The notes under the pieces are model-generated. The model was given only the letters and a program-made list of their open reading frames with translations, made no database searches and was not told where the DNA came from. Position numbers and translations under genes: made by a program. Below are positions 26,754-35,743 of a DNA stretch of 64,000 nt, in pieces. The stretch comes from Parabacteroides sp. PF5-9 (lineage in GTDB: Bacteria > Bacteroidota > Bacteroidia > Bacteroidales > Tannerellaceae). The stretch spans positions 62,001-126,000 of the forward strand of contig NZ_JARXWG010000008.1 of NCBI RefSeq assembly GCF_029893105.1, written 5' to 3'. Each line of letters opens with the position of its first letter. Positions within the stretch are counted from its first letter, which is position 1.

Positions 26754-29700
26754 TCTAATTCTAATTTAGTGTTGTTTACTTCAGGTTCCTCGTTGTCCAG
26801 AATTTCGGTTTCAACTACTTTCCTGTTTGTAATTAAGTACATGATAGGAATAATAAAGCCGTTGAGCAAAGTCGATGTGAGCAATCCGCCCAGGATAACC
26901 TTTGCCATCGGACTTTGTATTTCGTTACCCGGCAAATCACCACCCAATGCAAGCGGTATCAGTGCAAGACCGGAGGTTAATGCGGTCATCAAGATGGGGT
27001 TTAGACGGTCTAACGAGCCGGTCATTACCGCATCAAGTTTGCTATACCCCTCTGCCACAAGGTCGTTGTATCGTGAGATAAGCAACATACCGTTACGTGT
27101 AGCGATACCGAACAGGGAGATAAACCCGATAATAGCCGGTATGCTCAGAACGCCGTTAGTAAAGAAAATGGCAAACACTCCGCCGATAAGGGCAAGCGGC
27201 AGGTTAAGCAGGATAACAACGGACTGGTTTATGCTCTTAAACTGCGCAAACAGAAGCATGAAAATAGCAAGAATGGAGAAGATTGAGGTAATAAGCAGGG
27301 TGCGTGATGCTGCCTGTTCGCTCTCAAACTGTCCGCCGTACTCAATATGATAACCTTCGGGCAGTTCTATCTTTTCGTTTACGATGTCCTGAATGTCATT
27401 TACTACTCCGCGCAGGTCACGTCCGGCAACGTTAGCCGATATTACAATCTTACGGGCAACGTTTTCCCTATTGATGGTGTTGGGGCCTGTGGACGATGTT
27501 ATTTCGGCTATATTACTCAATGGAATTTTACGTCCGTTGGCATCAACAATAAGGTTCTTTATCCTTTCGGCTGTTTCACGGCTATCGTCGTTTACTTTTA
27601 GGGTAAGGTCGAACGAGCGGTTTTCTTCGTACACCTGTGAAACGACTTCACCTGCGAGCATGACGTTTACAATCTTCGCAAAGTCGGGTAAGGTTATGCC
27701 GTATTTCGCCATTACTTCCCTTTTGGGTTCTATCTTCAACTGCGGACGTTCCACTTGTTGTTCTACGTTCAGATCGGCAATACCTTCAATGTCCTGAATG
27801 TTTGCTTTTATTTGGTTACCGATGGAGAACATTTTATTGAGGTCTGTTCCGAACAACTTGATAGCGATGTTGGCACGTGTACCGGATAACATAGCGTCGA
27901 TACGGTGCGAAATGGGTGCGCCTATTTCTATATTCACTCCCGGCAACACTTTTATCTTTTCGCGTATTTCGGCAAGCACTTCATCTTTGGAACGTTTATC
28001 GAGGATGAACGGTGCTTCGATTTCCGATACGTTTACACCGAGTGCGTGTTCATCGAGTTCGGCACGTCCTGTTTTCCGTCCTACGGTTTGAACTTCGGGT
28101 ATGGAAAGCAAGATATCTTCTGCTATACGCCCCATCTTGTCGGATTCTTCAAGCGATATACCGGGCATACTACTGATGCTTACGGTAAATGAACCCTCAT
28201 TGAATGGCGGCAGGAAGCTACGACCTAATGAGAAGAAAATGATAACGGCAATCACTAAAACAACACCTGTTCCGCCAAGTACCCATTTCTTGTATTTGAG
28301 TGTCCATTTAAGGGCTACCTCGTAAACGATTTTCAGTTTCCTTACTATATACGGTTCACGTTCCGGTTTATCATCTTTTCGTGGTTTACCCAACAGGTAG
28401 CTACACAATACTGGAGTAAGGGTTAAGGCTACTACGGTAGAAGCTATCAATGCCATAATAAAGGCTACTCCTAACGGTGCAAGCATACGACCTTCCATTC
28501 CAGAAAGGAAGAACAAGGGAACGAAGCTGGCGATGATGATAAATGTGGAGTATAGAATTGGCATACGCACTTCTTTGGAAGCATCGAACACGACGTTGAG
28601 TACGGTTTTTTGCAGTTCCTTTGGTTTCTGCCTGTTCTCCCGCAATCGCTTGAACACATTTTCTACATCGACAATGGCATCATCCACAAGCGAGCCAATA
28701 GCAATAGCCATACCTCCGAGGCTCATGGTATTAATAGTAAGCCCCATGAATTTTAAGGAGAGTATTGCAAAGACTAATGACAACGGTATCGTTACAAGTG
28801 ATATAATGGTTGTACGTGCGTTCATCAGGAAGATAACGAAAACGATAACCACGAAGATACCCCCTTCGTACAATGATTTCTGTACGTTATTGATGGAGTT
28901 GTCTATAAAACGTGCCTGACGAAAGATGTCGGTTGTTATCTTCACATCTGCCGGAAGCTGTTTCTGTAAATCGGCAAGCGAAGCGTCAAGTTTGTCTGTC
29001 AATTCGAGCGTACTTGTAGCCGGTTGCTTGGTAACAGTTATCAATACGGCAGCTTTGCCGTCGTTGGATGCCATACCCAGTTTAGGTGCTTTATCTCCTA
29101 TTTTTACTTCAGCAATGTTTTCTATCAGGATAGGAACATTGTTTACTGTTTTGATAACAGCTTTTCCCAATGATGGTATTTTATTTGTTGAAAGCACGCC
29201 ACGGATGATAAATTCGTTTCCGTATTCATACAATACACCACCTGCGGCGTTCTGGTTCATTTCGGTAACGACGTCGATTACTTCATTGAGTCCGATGTTG
29301 TAATGTTTCATCTTTCCGGGATCGAGCAATATCTGGTATTCCTTGATTTCACCACCGAGAACGGTTACCTGTGCCACTCCACCTGTTGATAATAAACGGG
29401 GGCGGATAGTCCAGTCAGATAATGTCCGCAAATCCTGTAATGAGGTTGAATCGGCGGTTACTCCGATAATCATAAGCTCACCCAGTATGGACGATTGCGG
29501 CCCCAACGTCGGATTACCAACGTTAGACGGCAACTGGTCATTGACAACGGCTAACTTTTCGGATACAATCTGACGGGCACGGTAGATGTCCGTTCCCCAG
29601 TTAAATTCTACCCATACGATAGAAAAGCCTGTGGTAGAGGATGAACGCACACGGCGTACATCAGTAGCACCGTTCAGGGCGGTTTCGACAGGGAAAGTAA

Positions 29701-29893
29701 CGAGCCGTTCGACTTCTTCGGGAGCCATACCTCGTGCCTCTGTCATCACCACAACGGTGGGTGCATTGAGGTCGGGAAATACATCGACTTCCATATTGAC
29801 GGCTGTATAGGTTCCTGCCAGCATAAGCAGCAGGGATGCCACTAAAACAACGACACGGTTGTTCAGCGAGAATTTTATTATCTTGTTCAACAT
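26750..29893 (-). CDS. czcA: Heavy-metal efflux RND pump (CzcA/CusA family)
   Basis: A 1047-residue RND transporter with the usual two halves, each with one membrane helix, a large periplasmic loop and further helices. The sequence starts with NRVVVLVASLLLMLAGTYTAV. GSLVDDAIVDVENV in helix 4 (about residue 400) is the proton-relay segment; HME-type pumps usually have DFG..VDGAV(V)M.E here, so this one is nearer to the broader Bacteroidetes efflux branch. It works with the adjacent adaptor and outer-membrane protein. Metal substrate (Zn, Co, Cd, Ni or Cu) cannot be fixed from the sequence; the adaptor His repeats and the neighbouring ATPase favour divalent metals. Confidence 0.88.
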   Translation of the reverse strand: MLNKIIKFSLNNRVVVLVASLLLMLAGTYTAVNMEVDVFPDLNAPTVVVMTEARGMAPEEVERLVTFPVETALNGATDVRRVRSSSTTGFSIVWVEFNWGTDIYRARQIVSEKLAVVNDQLPSNVGNPTLGPQSSILGELMIIGVTADSTSLQDLRTLSDWTIRPRLLSTGGVAQVTVLGGEIKEYQILLDPGKMKHYNIGLNEVIDVVTEMNQNAAGGVLYEYGNEFIIRGVLSTNKIPSLGKAVIKTVNNVPILIENIAEVKIGDKAPKLGMASNDGKAAVLITVTKQPATSTLELTDKLDASLADLQKQLPADVKITTDIFRQARFIDNSINNVQKSLYEGGIFVVIVFVIFLMNARTTIISLVTIPLSLVFAILSLKFMGLTINTMSLGGMAIAIGSLVDDAIVDVENVFKRLRENRQKPKELQKTVLNVVFDASKEVRMPILYSTFIIIASFVPLFFLSGMEGRMLAPLGVAFIMALIASTVVALTLTPVLCSYLLGKPRKDDKPEREPYIVRKLKIVYEVALKWTLKYKKWVLGGTGVVLVIAVIIFFSLGRSFLPPFNEGSFTVSISSMPGISLEESDKMGRIAEDILLSIPEVQTVGRKTGRAELDEHALGVNVSEIEAPFILDKRSKDEVLAEIREKIKVLPGVNIEIGAPISHRIDAMLSGTRANIAIKLFGTDLNKMFSIGNQIKANIQDIEGIADLNVEQQVERPQLKIEPKREVMAKYGITLPDFAKIVNVMLAGEVVSQVYEENRSFDLTLKVNDDSRETAERIKNLIVDANGRKIPLSNIAEITSSTGPNTINRENVARKIVISANVAGRDLRGVVNDIQDIVNEKIELPEGYHIEYGGQFESEQAASRTLLITSIFSILAIFMLLFAQFKSINQSVVILLNLPLALIGGVFAIFFTNGVLSIPAIIGFISLFGIATRNGMLLISRYNDLVAEGYSKLDAVMTGSLDRLNPILMTALTSGLALIPLALGGDLPGNEIQSPMAKVILGGLLTSTLLNGFIIPIMYLITNRKVVETEILDNEEPEVNNTKLELE

Positions 29894-29913
29894 ACTGATT
29901 CGTGTTTTAATGG

Positions 29914-31239
29914 TTAGTGACTATGTCCTTCGGGCATTACTGAAGAAGTTGCTGCCAGTTTCACCTGATATACTCCTTTGGTAACTACTTTGGCTCCGCG
30001 TTGAAGACCTGAAAGGATCTGCACTCTTTCGCCGTTATTCTGTCCGAGGGTTACTTCCTGTTTCTTATATTCTTCGTCGCCTATTTGCAGATACACGAAG
30101 TTAAGTCCCTGTTCTTCGGTAATAGCAGAAACGGGAACGGATATTACATTATCCTGTAAGGTCGAAAGCAGATATACTTCGGTATATGCTCCGGGAATAA
30201 TATCGCCCACGTTATCAAACTCGAATGTAACAGGAATATAGAAAGATTGGTCAGTGGATGCTTTACCGAAAGATAAAAGCCGGCCGTTAAGTTCCGAAAG
30301 TTTATATACCTGATTGTCATAGGCAGGCTTAAAGTTAGCACTACTGATGCTTTTAAGTATCTTGAAATTGTTCTCTGATACTTCGGCTCGTAGCTGCAAA
30401 CGCCTATTCTGCGATACAGTTGCAATGGGCTGACCTACTGAAACGTATTCCCCCTGTGCAACAAGCCTGTTCTTAATATATCCGGCAATGGGAGCTGTAA
30501 CGCTTACCCCGGTGGCTGTCATATTGCCTGCCTGTGCCTGATATACTGTTTTCGCTGTTTCATAACGCAAACGAGCCTGTTCAAAGTCCTTAGCGGAAAT
30601 AATCTGGTCTTTTACCAATGATTCGGCACGTTGGAACTCTTTCTGTGCAGTTTCGTATTCAATCCGCGCTTTTACGGACGGATCGCCTTCCAACAGTTTC
30701 TTTGCTGAAATAGTTACAATGGATTGTCCGGCTTGTACGGCTGTACCGTCTGTTATGGACGGATTGGTGAAAGATACAATACCGTTGGAAGTAGCTGCAA
30801 TAACAGCTTCATCACCCTGCGAGGCTTGTATCTGTCCACTGGTTTTAATGGAATTGTAGAAACTACCAAGAGCAACGGTTTCTGTCTTCAATCCAACAAG
30901 TTGCGCTTGCTGTTTGGTGAAAAGTATTTCATCCGAATGGCTGTCTTCCATTGCTTCTGCTCCGTGGTCATGTCCGTCGCCCTCGGAGTGCTTATGATCT
31001 TTCTCGTTAGCGTGGTCATGCCCATCGCCGTCAGTATGTTTATGTTCTTTATCGTTTGAATGGTCATGTCCATCACCTTCGGAGTGTTCATGCTCTTTCT
31101 CATTAGAATGGTCATGTCCATCACCATCAACATGCTCATGTTTATCACTTGATTTTTGATTGTTTTTTCCCTGACCGGAATTGCATCCGGTTAATAATAT
31201 TGCGATAACAACGAATAATCCTATTATGTACGTTTTCAT
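29914..31239 (-). CDS. czcB: RND efflux adaptor (CzcB-like) with N-terminal His-repeat domain
   Basis: A 441-residue lipoprotein (lipobox LLTGCNS, about residues 15-21). After the lipid anchor come four tandem units of about 17 residues of the type HxHxDGDGHDHxNxK (about residues 34-95), which should bind metal. The rest is a standard membrane-fusion protein: biotinyl-lipoyl-like part around 130-175, coiled coil at about 190-235, beta-barrel, and a C-terminal domain. It bridges the czcA pump to the outer-membrane protein. The repeats are also visible in the DNA (about 30955-31140). Confidence 0.88.
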   Translation of the reverse strand: MKTYIIGLFVVIAILLTGCNSGQGKNNQKSSDKHEHVDGDGHDHSNEKEHEHSEGDGHDHSNDKEHKHTDGDGHDHANEKDHKHSEGDGHDHGAEAMEDSHSDEILFTKQQAQLVGLKTETVALGSFYNSIKTSGQIQASQGDEAVIAATSNGIVSFTNPSITDGTAVQAGQSIVTISAKKLLEGDPSVKARIEYETAQKEFQRAESLVKDQIISAKDFEQARLRYETAKTVYQAQAGNMTATGVSVTAPIAGYIKNRLVAQGEYVSVGQPIATVSQNRRLQLRAEVSENNFKILKSISSANFKPAYDNQVYKLSELNGRLLSFGKASTDQSFYIPVTFEFDNVGDIIPGAYTEVYLLSTLQDNVISVPVSAITEEQGLNFVYLQIGDEEYKKQEVTLGQNNGERVQILSGLQRGAKVVTKGVYQVKLAATSSVMPEGHSH

Positions 31240-31379
31240 TTTATTTTTTAATTATTGGGGGAAGTAAAGCATATCCTGATATTTGCTTTGCTTCTCGTGA
31301 GAAATATTGATTTTTATGGGTTGATATGTATATACCAATACCCTATGCCTTGAACATATCCAAATGCACAAAGCAGCAT

Positions 31380-31398
31380 GACTTACAGCCTGTAAGTC
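31380..31398. promoter_or_regulatory. Small palindrome between the RAPP gene and czcB
   Basis: GACTTACA and TGTAAGTC enclose three bases, a perfect 8-bp hairpin. No T run follows on either strand, so it is not an obvious terminator; an operator or RNA-processing signal is possible. The remaining 140 bases before czcB hold nothing else I can name. Confidence 0.35.
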
Positions 31399-31404
31399 AA
31401 AACA

Positions 31405-31842
31405 TCAGGAAATTATGGAAGGAGGGGCGCGTAAACCGTGAAATTGGTTTGCTTCTGCGGATTTATAGAATGAAATAAATTCTCCGTACTCAAAGTCGGA
31501 GGTTGATTCTCCCGAATCGTAGATTAAGAAATCCGCAGCTAAAAAGAATATCGGGAATAAATGTGTAAGATCATGGTTTTGACAAGAAGAAACCTTGCAC
31601 TTAGTTTCATTTGTCGTTTTGGGTGAAGTATATTTAGATTCAGCAATACAAGATTGTTCATGGTCACTGTCATTAGGTAACTCACGATGGTCTGTATGTT
31701 CATCGTTTACCTGATTATCCTGTTCGCATATCTCCATAACAATACACACCAATCCCTCATGATGATGATGTGGTACTATTGCAAGTATCAGTAATACTAA
31801 ACTTGACAATGCAACAAACGATATGGAAATAATTCGTTTCAC
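31405..31842 (-). CDS. His-rich RAPP protein, copy 1 (DUF6769-like)
   Basis: A 146-residue exported protein. After a signal-like helix (about residues 3-19) comes PHHHHEG, then a stretch rich in His, Asp, Glu and Cys (about 25-85), a second hydrophobic segment (HLFPIFFLAADFLIY) and a conserved end NQFHGLRAPPSIIS. It is about half identical to the copy at 38056-38487. The frame is open to 31908, but a TATCTTTGC promoter lies inside that extension and the GTG at 31842 follows it, so I prefer this start. It is the first gene of the czc operon; a periplasmic metal-binding role is likely but unproven. Confidence 0.7.
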   Translation of the reverse strand: MKRIISISFVALSSLVLLILAIVPHHHHEGLVCIVMEICEQDNQVNDEHTDHRELPNDSDHEQSCIAESKYTSPKTTNETKCKVSSCQNHDLTHLFPIFFLAADFLIYDSGESTSDFEYGEFISFYKSAEANQFHGLRAPPSIIS

Positions 31843-31861
31843 TAAATCTTTTTTTACCTGT

Positions 31862-31870
31862 GCAAAGATA
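31862..31870 (-). promoter_or_regulatory. Promoter (-7 element) of the RAPP-czc operon
   Basis: TATCTTTGC on the minus strand matches TAnnTTTG. It lies 19 bases upstream of the GTG start of the first RAPP gene and 13 bases downstream of a 7-1-7 palindrome that would cover the -33 region. Confidence 0.6.
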
Positions 31871-31883
31871 AAATAAAAAGTCA

Positions 31884-31898
31884 TGCAACTAAGTTGCA
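31884..31898 (-). promoter_or_regulatory. 7-1-7 palindrome, candidate operator of the Fur-family regulator
   Basis: TGCAACT-A-AGTTGCA is a perfect 7-1-7 inverted repeat, the layout of Fur, Zur and PerR boxes. It overlaps the last codons and stop of the Fur-family gene and lies in the -33 region of the czc operon promoter. Repression of the efflux operon by the neighbouring regulator is inferred from layout and position; a 7-bp-arm palindrome alone could occur by chance in a window of this size. Confidence 0.5.
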
Positions 31899-32320
31899 AT
31901 CTTATCACATTTTCCGCAATAGCCTTTAATTACGAAATTAACGCTCTCCAATTCCATATTTCCCGGTAGTTCTATTTGAGGAACAGGCACGTTTTCCAAA
32001 CAAAATGCCTTTTTACAGTAGTTACAGTAAAAGTGTAAATGATAATCACCTTCACTACAACCGCAATCCTCCTGACAAACCGAATATTTAACCGAACCTG
32101 ATCCGTCGTCAAATTTATGAATCAGCCCATTATCATTAAAGAGGTGAATTATACGAGAAATAGTCGATTTATCAATGCTCAATAATTTTTTCTCTAAGTC
32201 CCCTAAACTGAATGCTTCGGTGAACTTTAGCATTGTATCCCATACTAAAATCCGTGTAGATGTGGGCTTTATGCCTTTTCCTTCTAATAATTTTATGATA
32301 AAATCGTCCACGTATTTCAA
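31889..32320 (-). CDS. Fur-family transcriptional regulator
   Basis: A 143-residue protein with the winged-helix domain of the Fur family (TSTRILVWDTML near residue 20, then SIDKSTISRIIHLFNDNGLIH near 47-67) and a dimerisation domain with HLHFYCNYCKKAFCLENV and a C-terminal CGKC pair. The two CxxC pairs form the structural zinc site. The DKSTISRIIHLF helix would read DNA. The start is uncertain: TTG at 32320 or GTG at 32311. It is directly upstream of the czc operon on the same strand, so metal-dependent control of efflux is likely. Confidence 0.85.
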   Translation of the reverse strand: MKYVDDFIIKLLEGKGIKPTSTRILVWDTMLKFTEAFSLGDLEKKLLSIDKSTISRIIHLFNDNGLIHKFDDGSGSVKYSVCQEDCGCSEGDYHLHFYCNYCKKAFCLENVPVPQIELPGNMELESVNFVIKGYCGKCDKIAT

Positions 32321-32348
32321 AGATTATTTATGTTATTTATTCTATAAC

Positions 32349-32400
32349 AAAAAGGATGTGTCAAATGATGCTGATTTTAAAATCACTGCACATCCTTTTT
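32349..32400. terminator. Terminator after the His-repeat lipoprotein gene
   Basis: AAAAAGGATGTG and CACATCCTTTTT form a 12-bp stem. The loop contains a second perfect palindrome, TGATTTTAAAATCA, so the RNA would fold as a branched or extended hairpin. T runs occur on both sides. Confidence 0.75.
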
Positions 32401-32412
32401 GCATATAATATC

Positions 32413-33024
32413 TTAATTATGATGGTTGCCCTTATTATGAGAGCCATCGGCACTTCCATTGTGATTGTGGCTCTTATCAGTACAGGTATTCACATCATGA
32501 TTTTGTTCCCCATTGTGATTATGACTTGCATCAGTGCAAGTGTTCACATCATGGTTTTGTTCTCCATTGTGATTATGGCTTGTATCTGTACAAGTATTCA
32601 CATCATGGTTTTGTCCGTTATTGTGATTATGGTTTGCATCAGTACAAGTATTCACATCGTGGTTTTGTGTGTTGTTATGATTGTGGCTTACATCCATGCA
32701 GGTATTGGAATCATGGTTATTTCCTCCATGTCCTGTGCCTGTGCCATTGTGATGGGTACCGTCATGTTTAATTCCTGAATGTTGGGAATTTGTACAAACC
32801 TGATGTGTTCCGTCTGCAAGTATATCGCAGTTTTCGTGATTTCCGGCAGCACACTGATTCAGCACGCTGCTTTTGTAGATATCGCCATTTGAAAAACCGA
32901 GTGTAGATGCACGAAGCTCCAAACTTTGATCTATATCTCCAAAGTTGCTATCATCATCCTGGCTACAAGAAACGAATGTGATAACCGATGCGAGAACCGC
33001 TAATGAATAAAATACTCTTTTCAT
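32413..33024 (-). CDS. Lipoprotein with five His/Cys tandem repeats
   Basis: A 203-residue lipoprotein: signal peptide with lipobox TFVSCSQ, a folded part of about 70 residues with CAAGNHENCDI and DGTHQVCTNSQHSG, an HDGTHHNGTGTGHGGN stretch, then five tandem units of 18 residues of the form NHDVNTCTDxSHNHNxxQ. Each unit offers one Cys and three to four His residues. The DNA repeats are 54 bp long. The first half is clearly homologous to the lipoprotein at 38602-38952. It should sit on the outer membrane or periplasmic face and bind metal. Its promoter matches that of the ECF sigma gene of this element. Confidence 0.8.
   Translation of the reverse strand: MKRVFYSLAVLASVITFVSCSQDDDSNFGDIDQSLELRASTLGFSNGDIYKSSVLNQCAAGNHENCDILADGTHQVCTNSQHSGIKHDGTHHNGTGTGHGGNNHDSNTCMDVSHNHNNTQNHDVNTCTDANHNHNNGQNHDVNTCTDTSHNHNGEQNHDVNTCTDASHNHNGEQNHDVNTCTDKSHNHNGSADGSHNKGNHHN
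32455..32727 (-). repeat. Five 54-bp tandem repeats in the lipoprotein gene
   Basis: The 54-bp units encode the 18-residue His/Cys repeats of the lipoprotein. Neighbouring units differ by only a few bases, suggesting recent expansion by slippage or unequal recombination; copy number may vary between strains. Confidence 0.85.
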
Positions 33025-33058
33025 ATTCCTTTATTGTTAAAATGTTATATGTTAATAT

Positions 33059-33084
33059 ACCGCATAAGAGTAATTATACCCTAC
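33059..33084 (-). promoter_or_regulatory. ECF-type promoter of the His-repeat lipoprotein
   Basis: On the minus strand: GTAGGGT, 12 bases, ATGCGGT, 35 bases upstream of the ATG. The same two blocks with the same 12-base spacing occur before the second lipoprotein gene and the sigma-factor gene. Confidence 0.75.
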
Positions 33085-33128
33085 CAAAAAATAAAATAAT
33101 TTTTAACTTGAACGGAGAAAGACACTTC

Positions 33129-34697
33129 TCATAATTTTACCACAAGATTATCTCCTATTTTTGTAGAGGGCTTTTTCTCAATATACTCCCGTAATGAAAA
33201 ATCTTTTCTCAATGCTCTATCAGAAATAAAAAGTATTGAACCGCCATAAATATCGGACATAATATCATCCTTTTCAGCTATGATAACACTCTCTCCTAAA
33301 TATACTTTCATATTCTCTGGACGGCGGATTCCATAAACAATGTATTGTTTTGAATTTTCTGATAACTCAATCCCACTCTTACACATATTTTCATAACCGA
33401 CATAGCTGTTCAGAAAAGGCATTTCAAAGGATACAATAAATATCACGGTTAAAATCCCTATTGATATGCTGTTAATCGAACGAATTATATTCTTTCGGAA
33501 AATCAGAAAATATAAAGAAAGGAATCCAAATAGAGCAAGTGAAATTAATCCCCATATTATGGAAGTGTGAATTTCATTCAACCAAGAAAATGTAATATCA
33601 TTTTTACTCAATAAAAACAACGGCAAAGCCATTATTGCTATGAGAGATAACGCTATCATAAAATATACAATCCATTTCTTATTCTTTAATCTCATCAATA
33701 TAATAACTGACAGATAAGCCACAAAAGGAAATACAGGCAACATATAAATTTCAATCTTTGCACTTACAATAGATAAGACAAGAAATGACGTTAAAACAAC
33801 AGTCAAAAACAATTTATCTATATCTGTTTTTATCAGCTTATTTTTAATCCCTAACAGGATAAGGGCAAAGAATAAAATTGACCAAGGAGCGAAGGAATAC
33901 CAAAATACCTGAAAATAATAATAGAACGGCTCCTTATGATGGAATGAGCTAACAGCACGGTTGAATGTCTGATTAAAGAGTAAATCGTTCAAATAACTAT
34001 TTCCCGCTTCAACCCACACTAAGCTGAACCAAACAGAACAAAGCAATAAGAGTATTCCCCAAGTTCTAAACCCTAAATATTTTCCACTATCCTTAATTTT
34101 CCCTTTTATAGTTAGAAATGTCAGTATAGAGACTACCGGAATAATTATTCCGATTGGCCCTTTACTGAATATTGCGAGGAAAATACAAAGAGGAAGCAAA
34201 TACTTATCATATTTTCTCTCTCTGCCTGAATACATTCTATAAAAAACATATAATGCCAATGTTATAAACATAGACATTAACATATCCATTCTTAGAATAA
34301 TGGCTCCACCCATAAATAGAGCGCTTGTGAACAATAATAGTTTTGCACTGGATTGATATTCGTTTGGAAGTTCAGCTCGTGTCCACCTGTCCATCGTAAA
34401 CTGAATGACAAAAGCGGGTAGTAATGAGAATAGCGACAAGAACCATATTTGATGACTTCCGAATATCTTTTTTCCGAGCATTATAATCCAGAAATATAAA
34501 GGCGGTTTATCGGCATATATTTCACCATGATTATAAAATGAGAAAAAATTCCCTGTTTTTAAGGCATCATCAACTATATTCAAATATCTAAGTTCGTTTG
34601 CAGGCGTATAATCCCGGAGTAGGATTAATGGGAACATTAATGCAAAAACAAGAATATAGTAGATGTGGTCAATCGTAAATAATCGTTTTAATGTCAT
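33129..34697 (-). CDS. ArnT/PMT-like membrane glycosyltransferase (GT39/GT83 type)
   Basis: A 522-residue integral membrane protein with about 11-12 helices. The first periplasmic loop carries DYTPANELRYL near residue 30, where the acidic pair typical of ArnT/PMT enzymes is expected, and GEIYADKPPLYFWIIMLG near 60, the conserved ..KPPL.FW motif. Such enzymes move a sugar from an undecaprenyl-phosphate donor to a lipid or protein outside the membrane. As last gene of an operon with a GT2 and a PAP2 phosphatase, lipid A or another envelope glycolipid is the likely acceptor (inference). Confidence 0.82.
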   Translation of the reverse strand: MTLKRLFTIDHIYYILVFALMFPLILLRDYTPANELRYLNIVDDALKTGNFFSFYNHGEIYADKPPLYFWIIMLGKKIFGSHQIWFLSLFSLLPAFVIQFTMDRWTRAELPNEYQSSAKLLLFTSALFMGGAIILRMDMLMSMFITLALYVFYRMYSGRERKYDKYLLPLCIFLAIFSKGPIGIIIPVVSILTFLTIKGKIKDSGKYLGFRTWGILLLLCSVWFSLVWVEAGNSYLNDLLFNQTFNRAVSSFHHKEPFYYYFQVFWYSFAPWSILFFALILLGIKNKLIKTDIDKLFLTVVLTSFLVLSIVSAKIEIYMLPVFPFVAYLSVIILMRLKNKKWIVYFMIALSLIAIMALPLFLLSKNDITFSWLNEIHTSIIWGLISLALFGFLSLYFLIFRKNIIRSINSISIGILTVIFIVSFEMPFLNSYVGYENMCKSGIELSENSKQYIVYGIRRPENMKVYLGESVIIAEKDDIMSDIYGGSILFISDRALRKDFSLREYIEKKPSTKIGDNLVVKL

Positions 34698-34720
34698 AGT
34701 TAATAATTAAGGATTAACAC

Positions 34721-35743
34721 CTATTGATTTTCCATTGAGTTAAACCACTCAATAAATGATTTTATTCCTTCCGGTAATACTGTTTTGGGCTTATAATGAA
34801 TGTATCTGGTCAATTTGCTTATATCAGCATAGGTTTCCTTTACATCACCGGATTGAAAAGGGTACATTTCCAAATGAGCGTCTTTTTGCATTTCATATTC
34901 AATCGCTTCTATAAACTGGAGTAAATTAACTGGCTTTGAATTGCCGATATTAAAAATCTGATAGAAAGCGGAATCTGAATTTTTATCCGGAGTTTTATCC
35001 AAGAGTAAGACGATGCTTTTTATAACATCATCTATATAGGTGAAATCTCTAAGCATATCCCCATTATTAAAAACCTTGATTGTTCTGCCCTCCCGAATAG
35101 ATCTTGCGAAAATCATCGGAGCCATATCAGGTCTTCCCCATGCTCCATATACAGTAAAAAGTCTTATTCCTGTGGAGGGCAAATTGAACAAATGACTATA
35201 AGAATGAGCCATCAGTTCATTACTTTTTTTTGTTGCAGCATAAAAACTGGCAGGATTATCAACTGTGGCAGATTCCTTAAAAGGAATTTTATTGTTCAAT
35301 CCATAAACCGAAGAACTGGAAGCATATATAAGATGCTTGATATTATTATGCCTGCAACACTCTAAGATATTTACAAAGCCAAGAATGTTAGAGTTGATAT
35401 AAGCATGGGGATTTTCTAAAGAATACCGAACCCCCGCTTGTGCTGCCAGATTGATAACATAATCAAATTGATACTTCTTAAAAAGAACACCTAATTGTAT
35501 AAAGTCCGTAAGATCAATCTTTCCAAAATCATAATTGCAATAAAATGAACTATGGACTACTTCATTTTCTGTTATATCCTCTTTTCCTATTCCACATTCA
35601 GACAACCTGCCATATTTTAGGTTTACATCGTAATAGTCATTTATATTATCTATTCCCACAACGAAATTCTCTTTATTTTCAACCAATGCTTTTACCAAGT
35701 GAAATCCGATAAATCCTGCACTGCCTGTAACTAATATTTTCAT
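34721..35743 (-). CDS. NAD-dependent sugar-nucleotide epimerase (UDP-glucuronate 4-epimerase-like)
   Basis: A 340-residue short-chain dehydrogenase-type epimerase. The NAD-binding GSAGFIGFHLVKAL is near residue 8, GIDNINDYYDVNLKYGRL near 30 is typical of UDP-glucuronate 4-epimerases (CapI/Gla type), and the catalytic YAATKKSNE is near residue 150 with Ser in YASSSSVYG near 125. It probably makes UDP-galacturonate from UDP-glucuronate. Its start overlaps the stop of the LAB_N gene by 4 bp. Confidence 0.85.
   Translation of the reverse strand: MKILVTGSAGFIGFHLVKALVENKENFVVGIDNINDYYDVNLKYGRLSECGIGKEDITENEVVHSSFYCNYDFGKIDLTDFIQLGVLFKKYQFDYVINLAAQAGVRYSLENPHAYINSNILGFVNILECCRHNNIKHLIYASSSSVYGLNNKIPFKESATVDNPASFYAATKKSNELMAHSYSHLFNLPSTGIRLFTVYGAWGRPDMAPMIFARSIREGRTIKVFNNGDMLRDFTYIDDVIKSIVLLLDKTPDKNSDSAFYQIFNIGNSKPVNLLQFIEAIEYEMQKDAHLEMYPFQSGDVKETYADISKLTRYIHYKPKTVLPEGIKSFIEWFNSMENQ

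Noticed and set aside
26604-29810. Many plus-strand frames opposite czcA and the outer-membrane efflux gene
   Set aside because: All are shadows of strongly coding minus-strand genes and show no family motifs.
31843-31908. Upstream extension of the first RAPP protein to 31908
   Set aside because: The extension overlaps the Fur gene end and contains the TATCTTTGC promoter; the GTG at 31842 gives a normal signal-like start.
32455-32727. Regular 54-bp repeats resembling a CRISPR-like array
   Set aside because: The units are contiguous without spacers and encode in-frame His/Cys repeats of a lipoprotein.
32356-32778. Plus-strand open frame opposite the His-repeat lipoprotein
   Set aside because: It is a by-product of the tandem repeats on the other strand; its translation is a repetitive hydrophobic sequence without start context.
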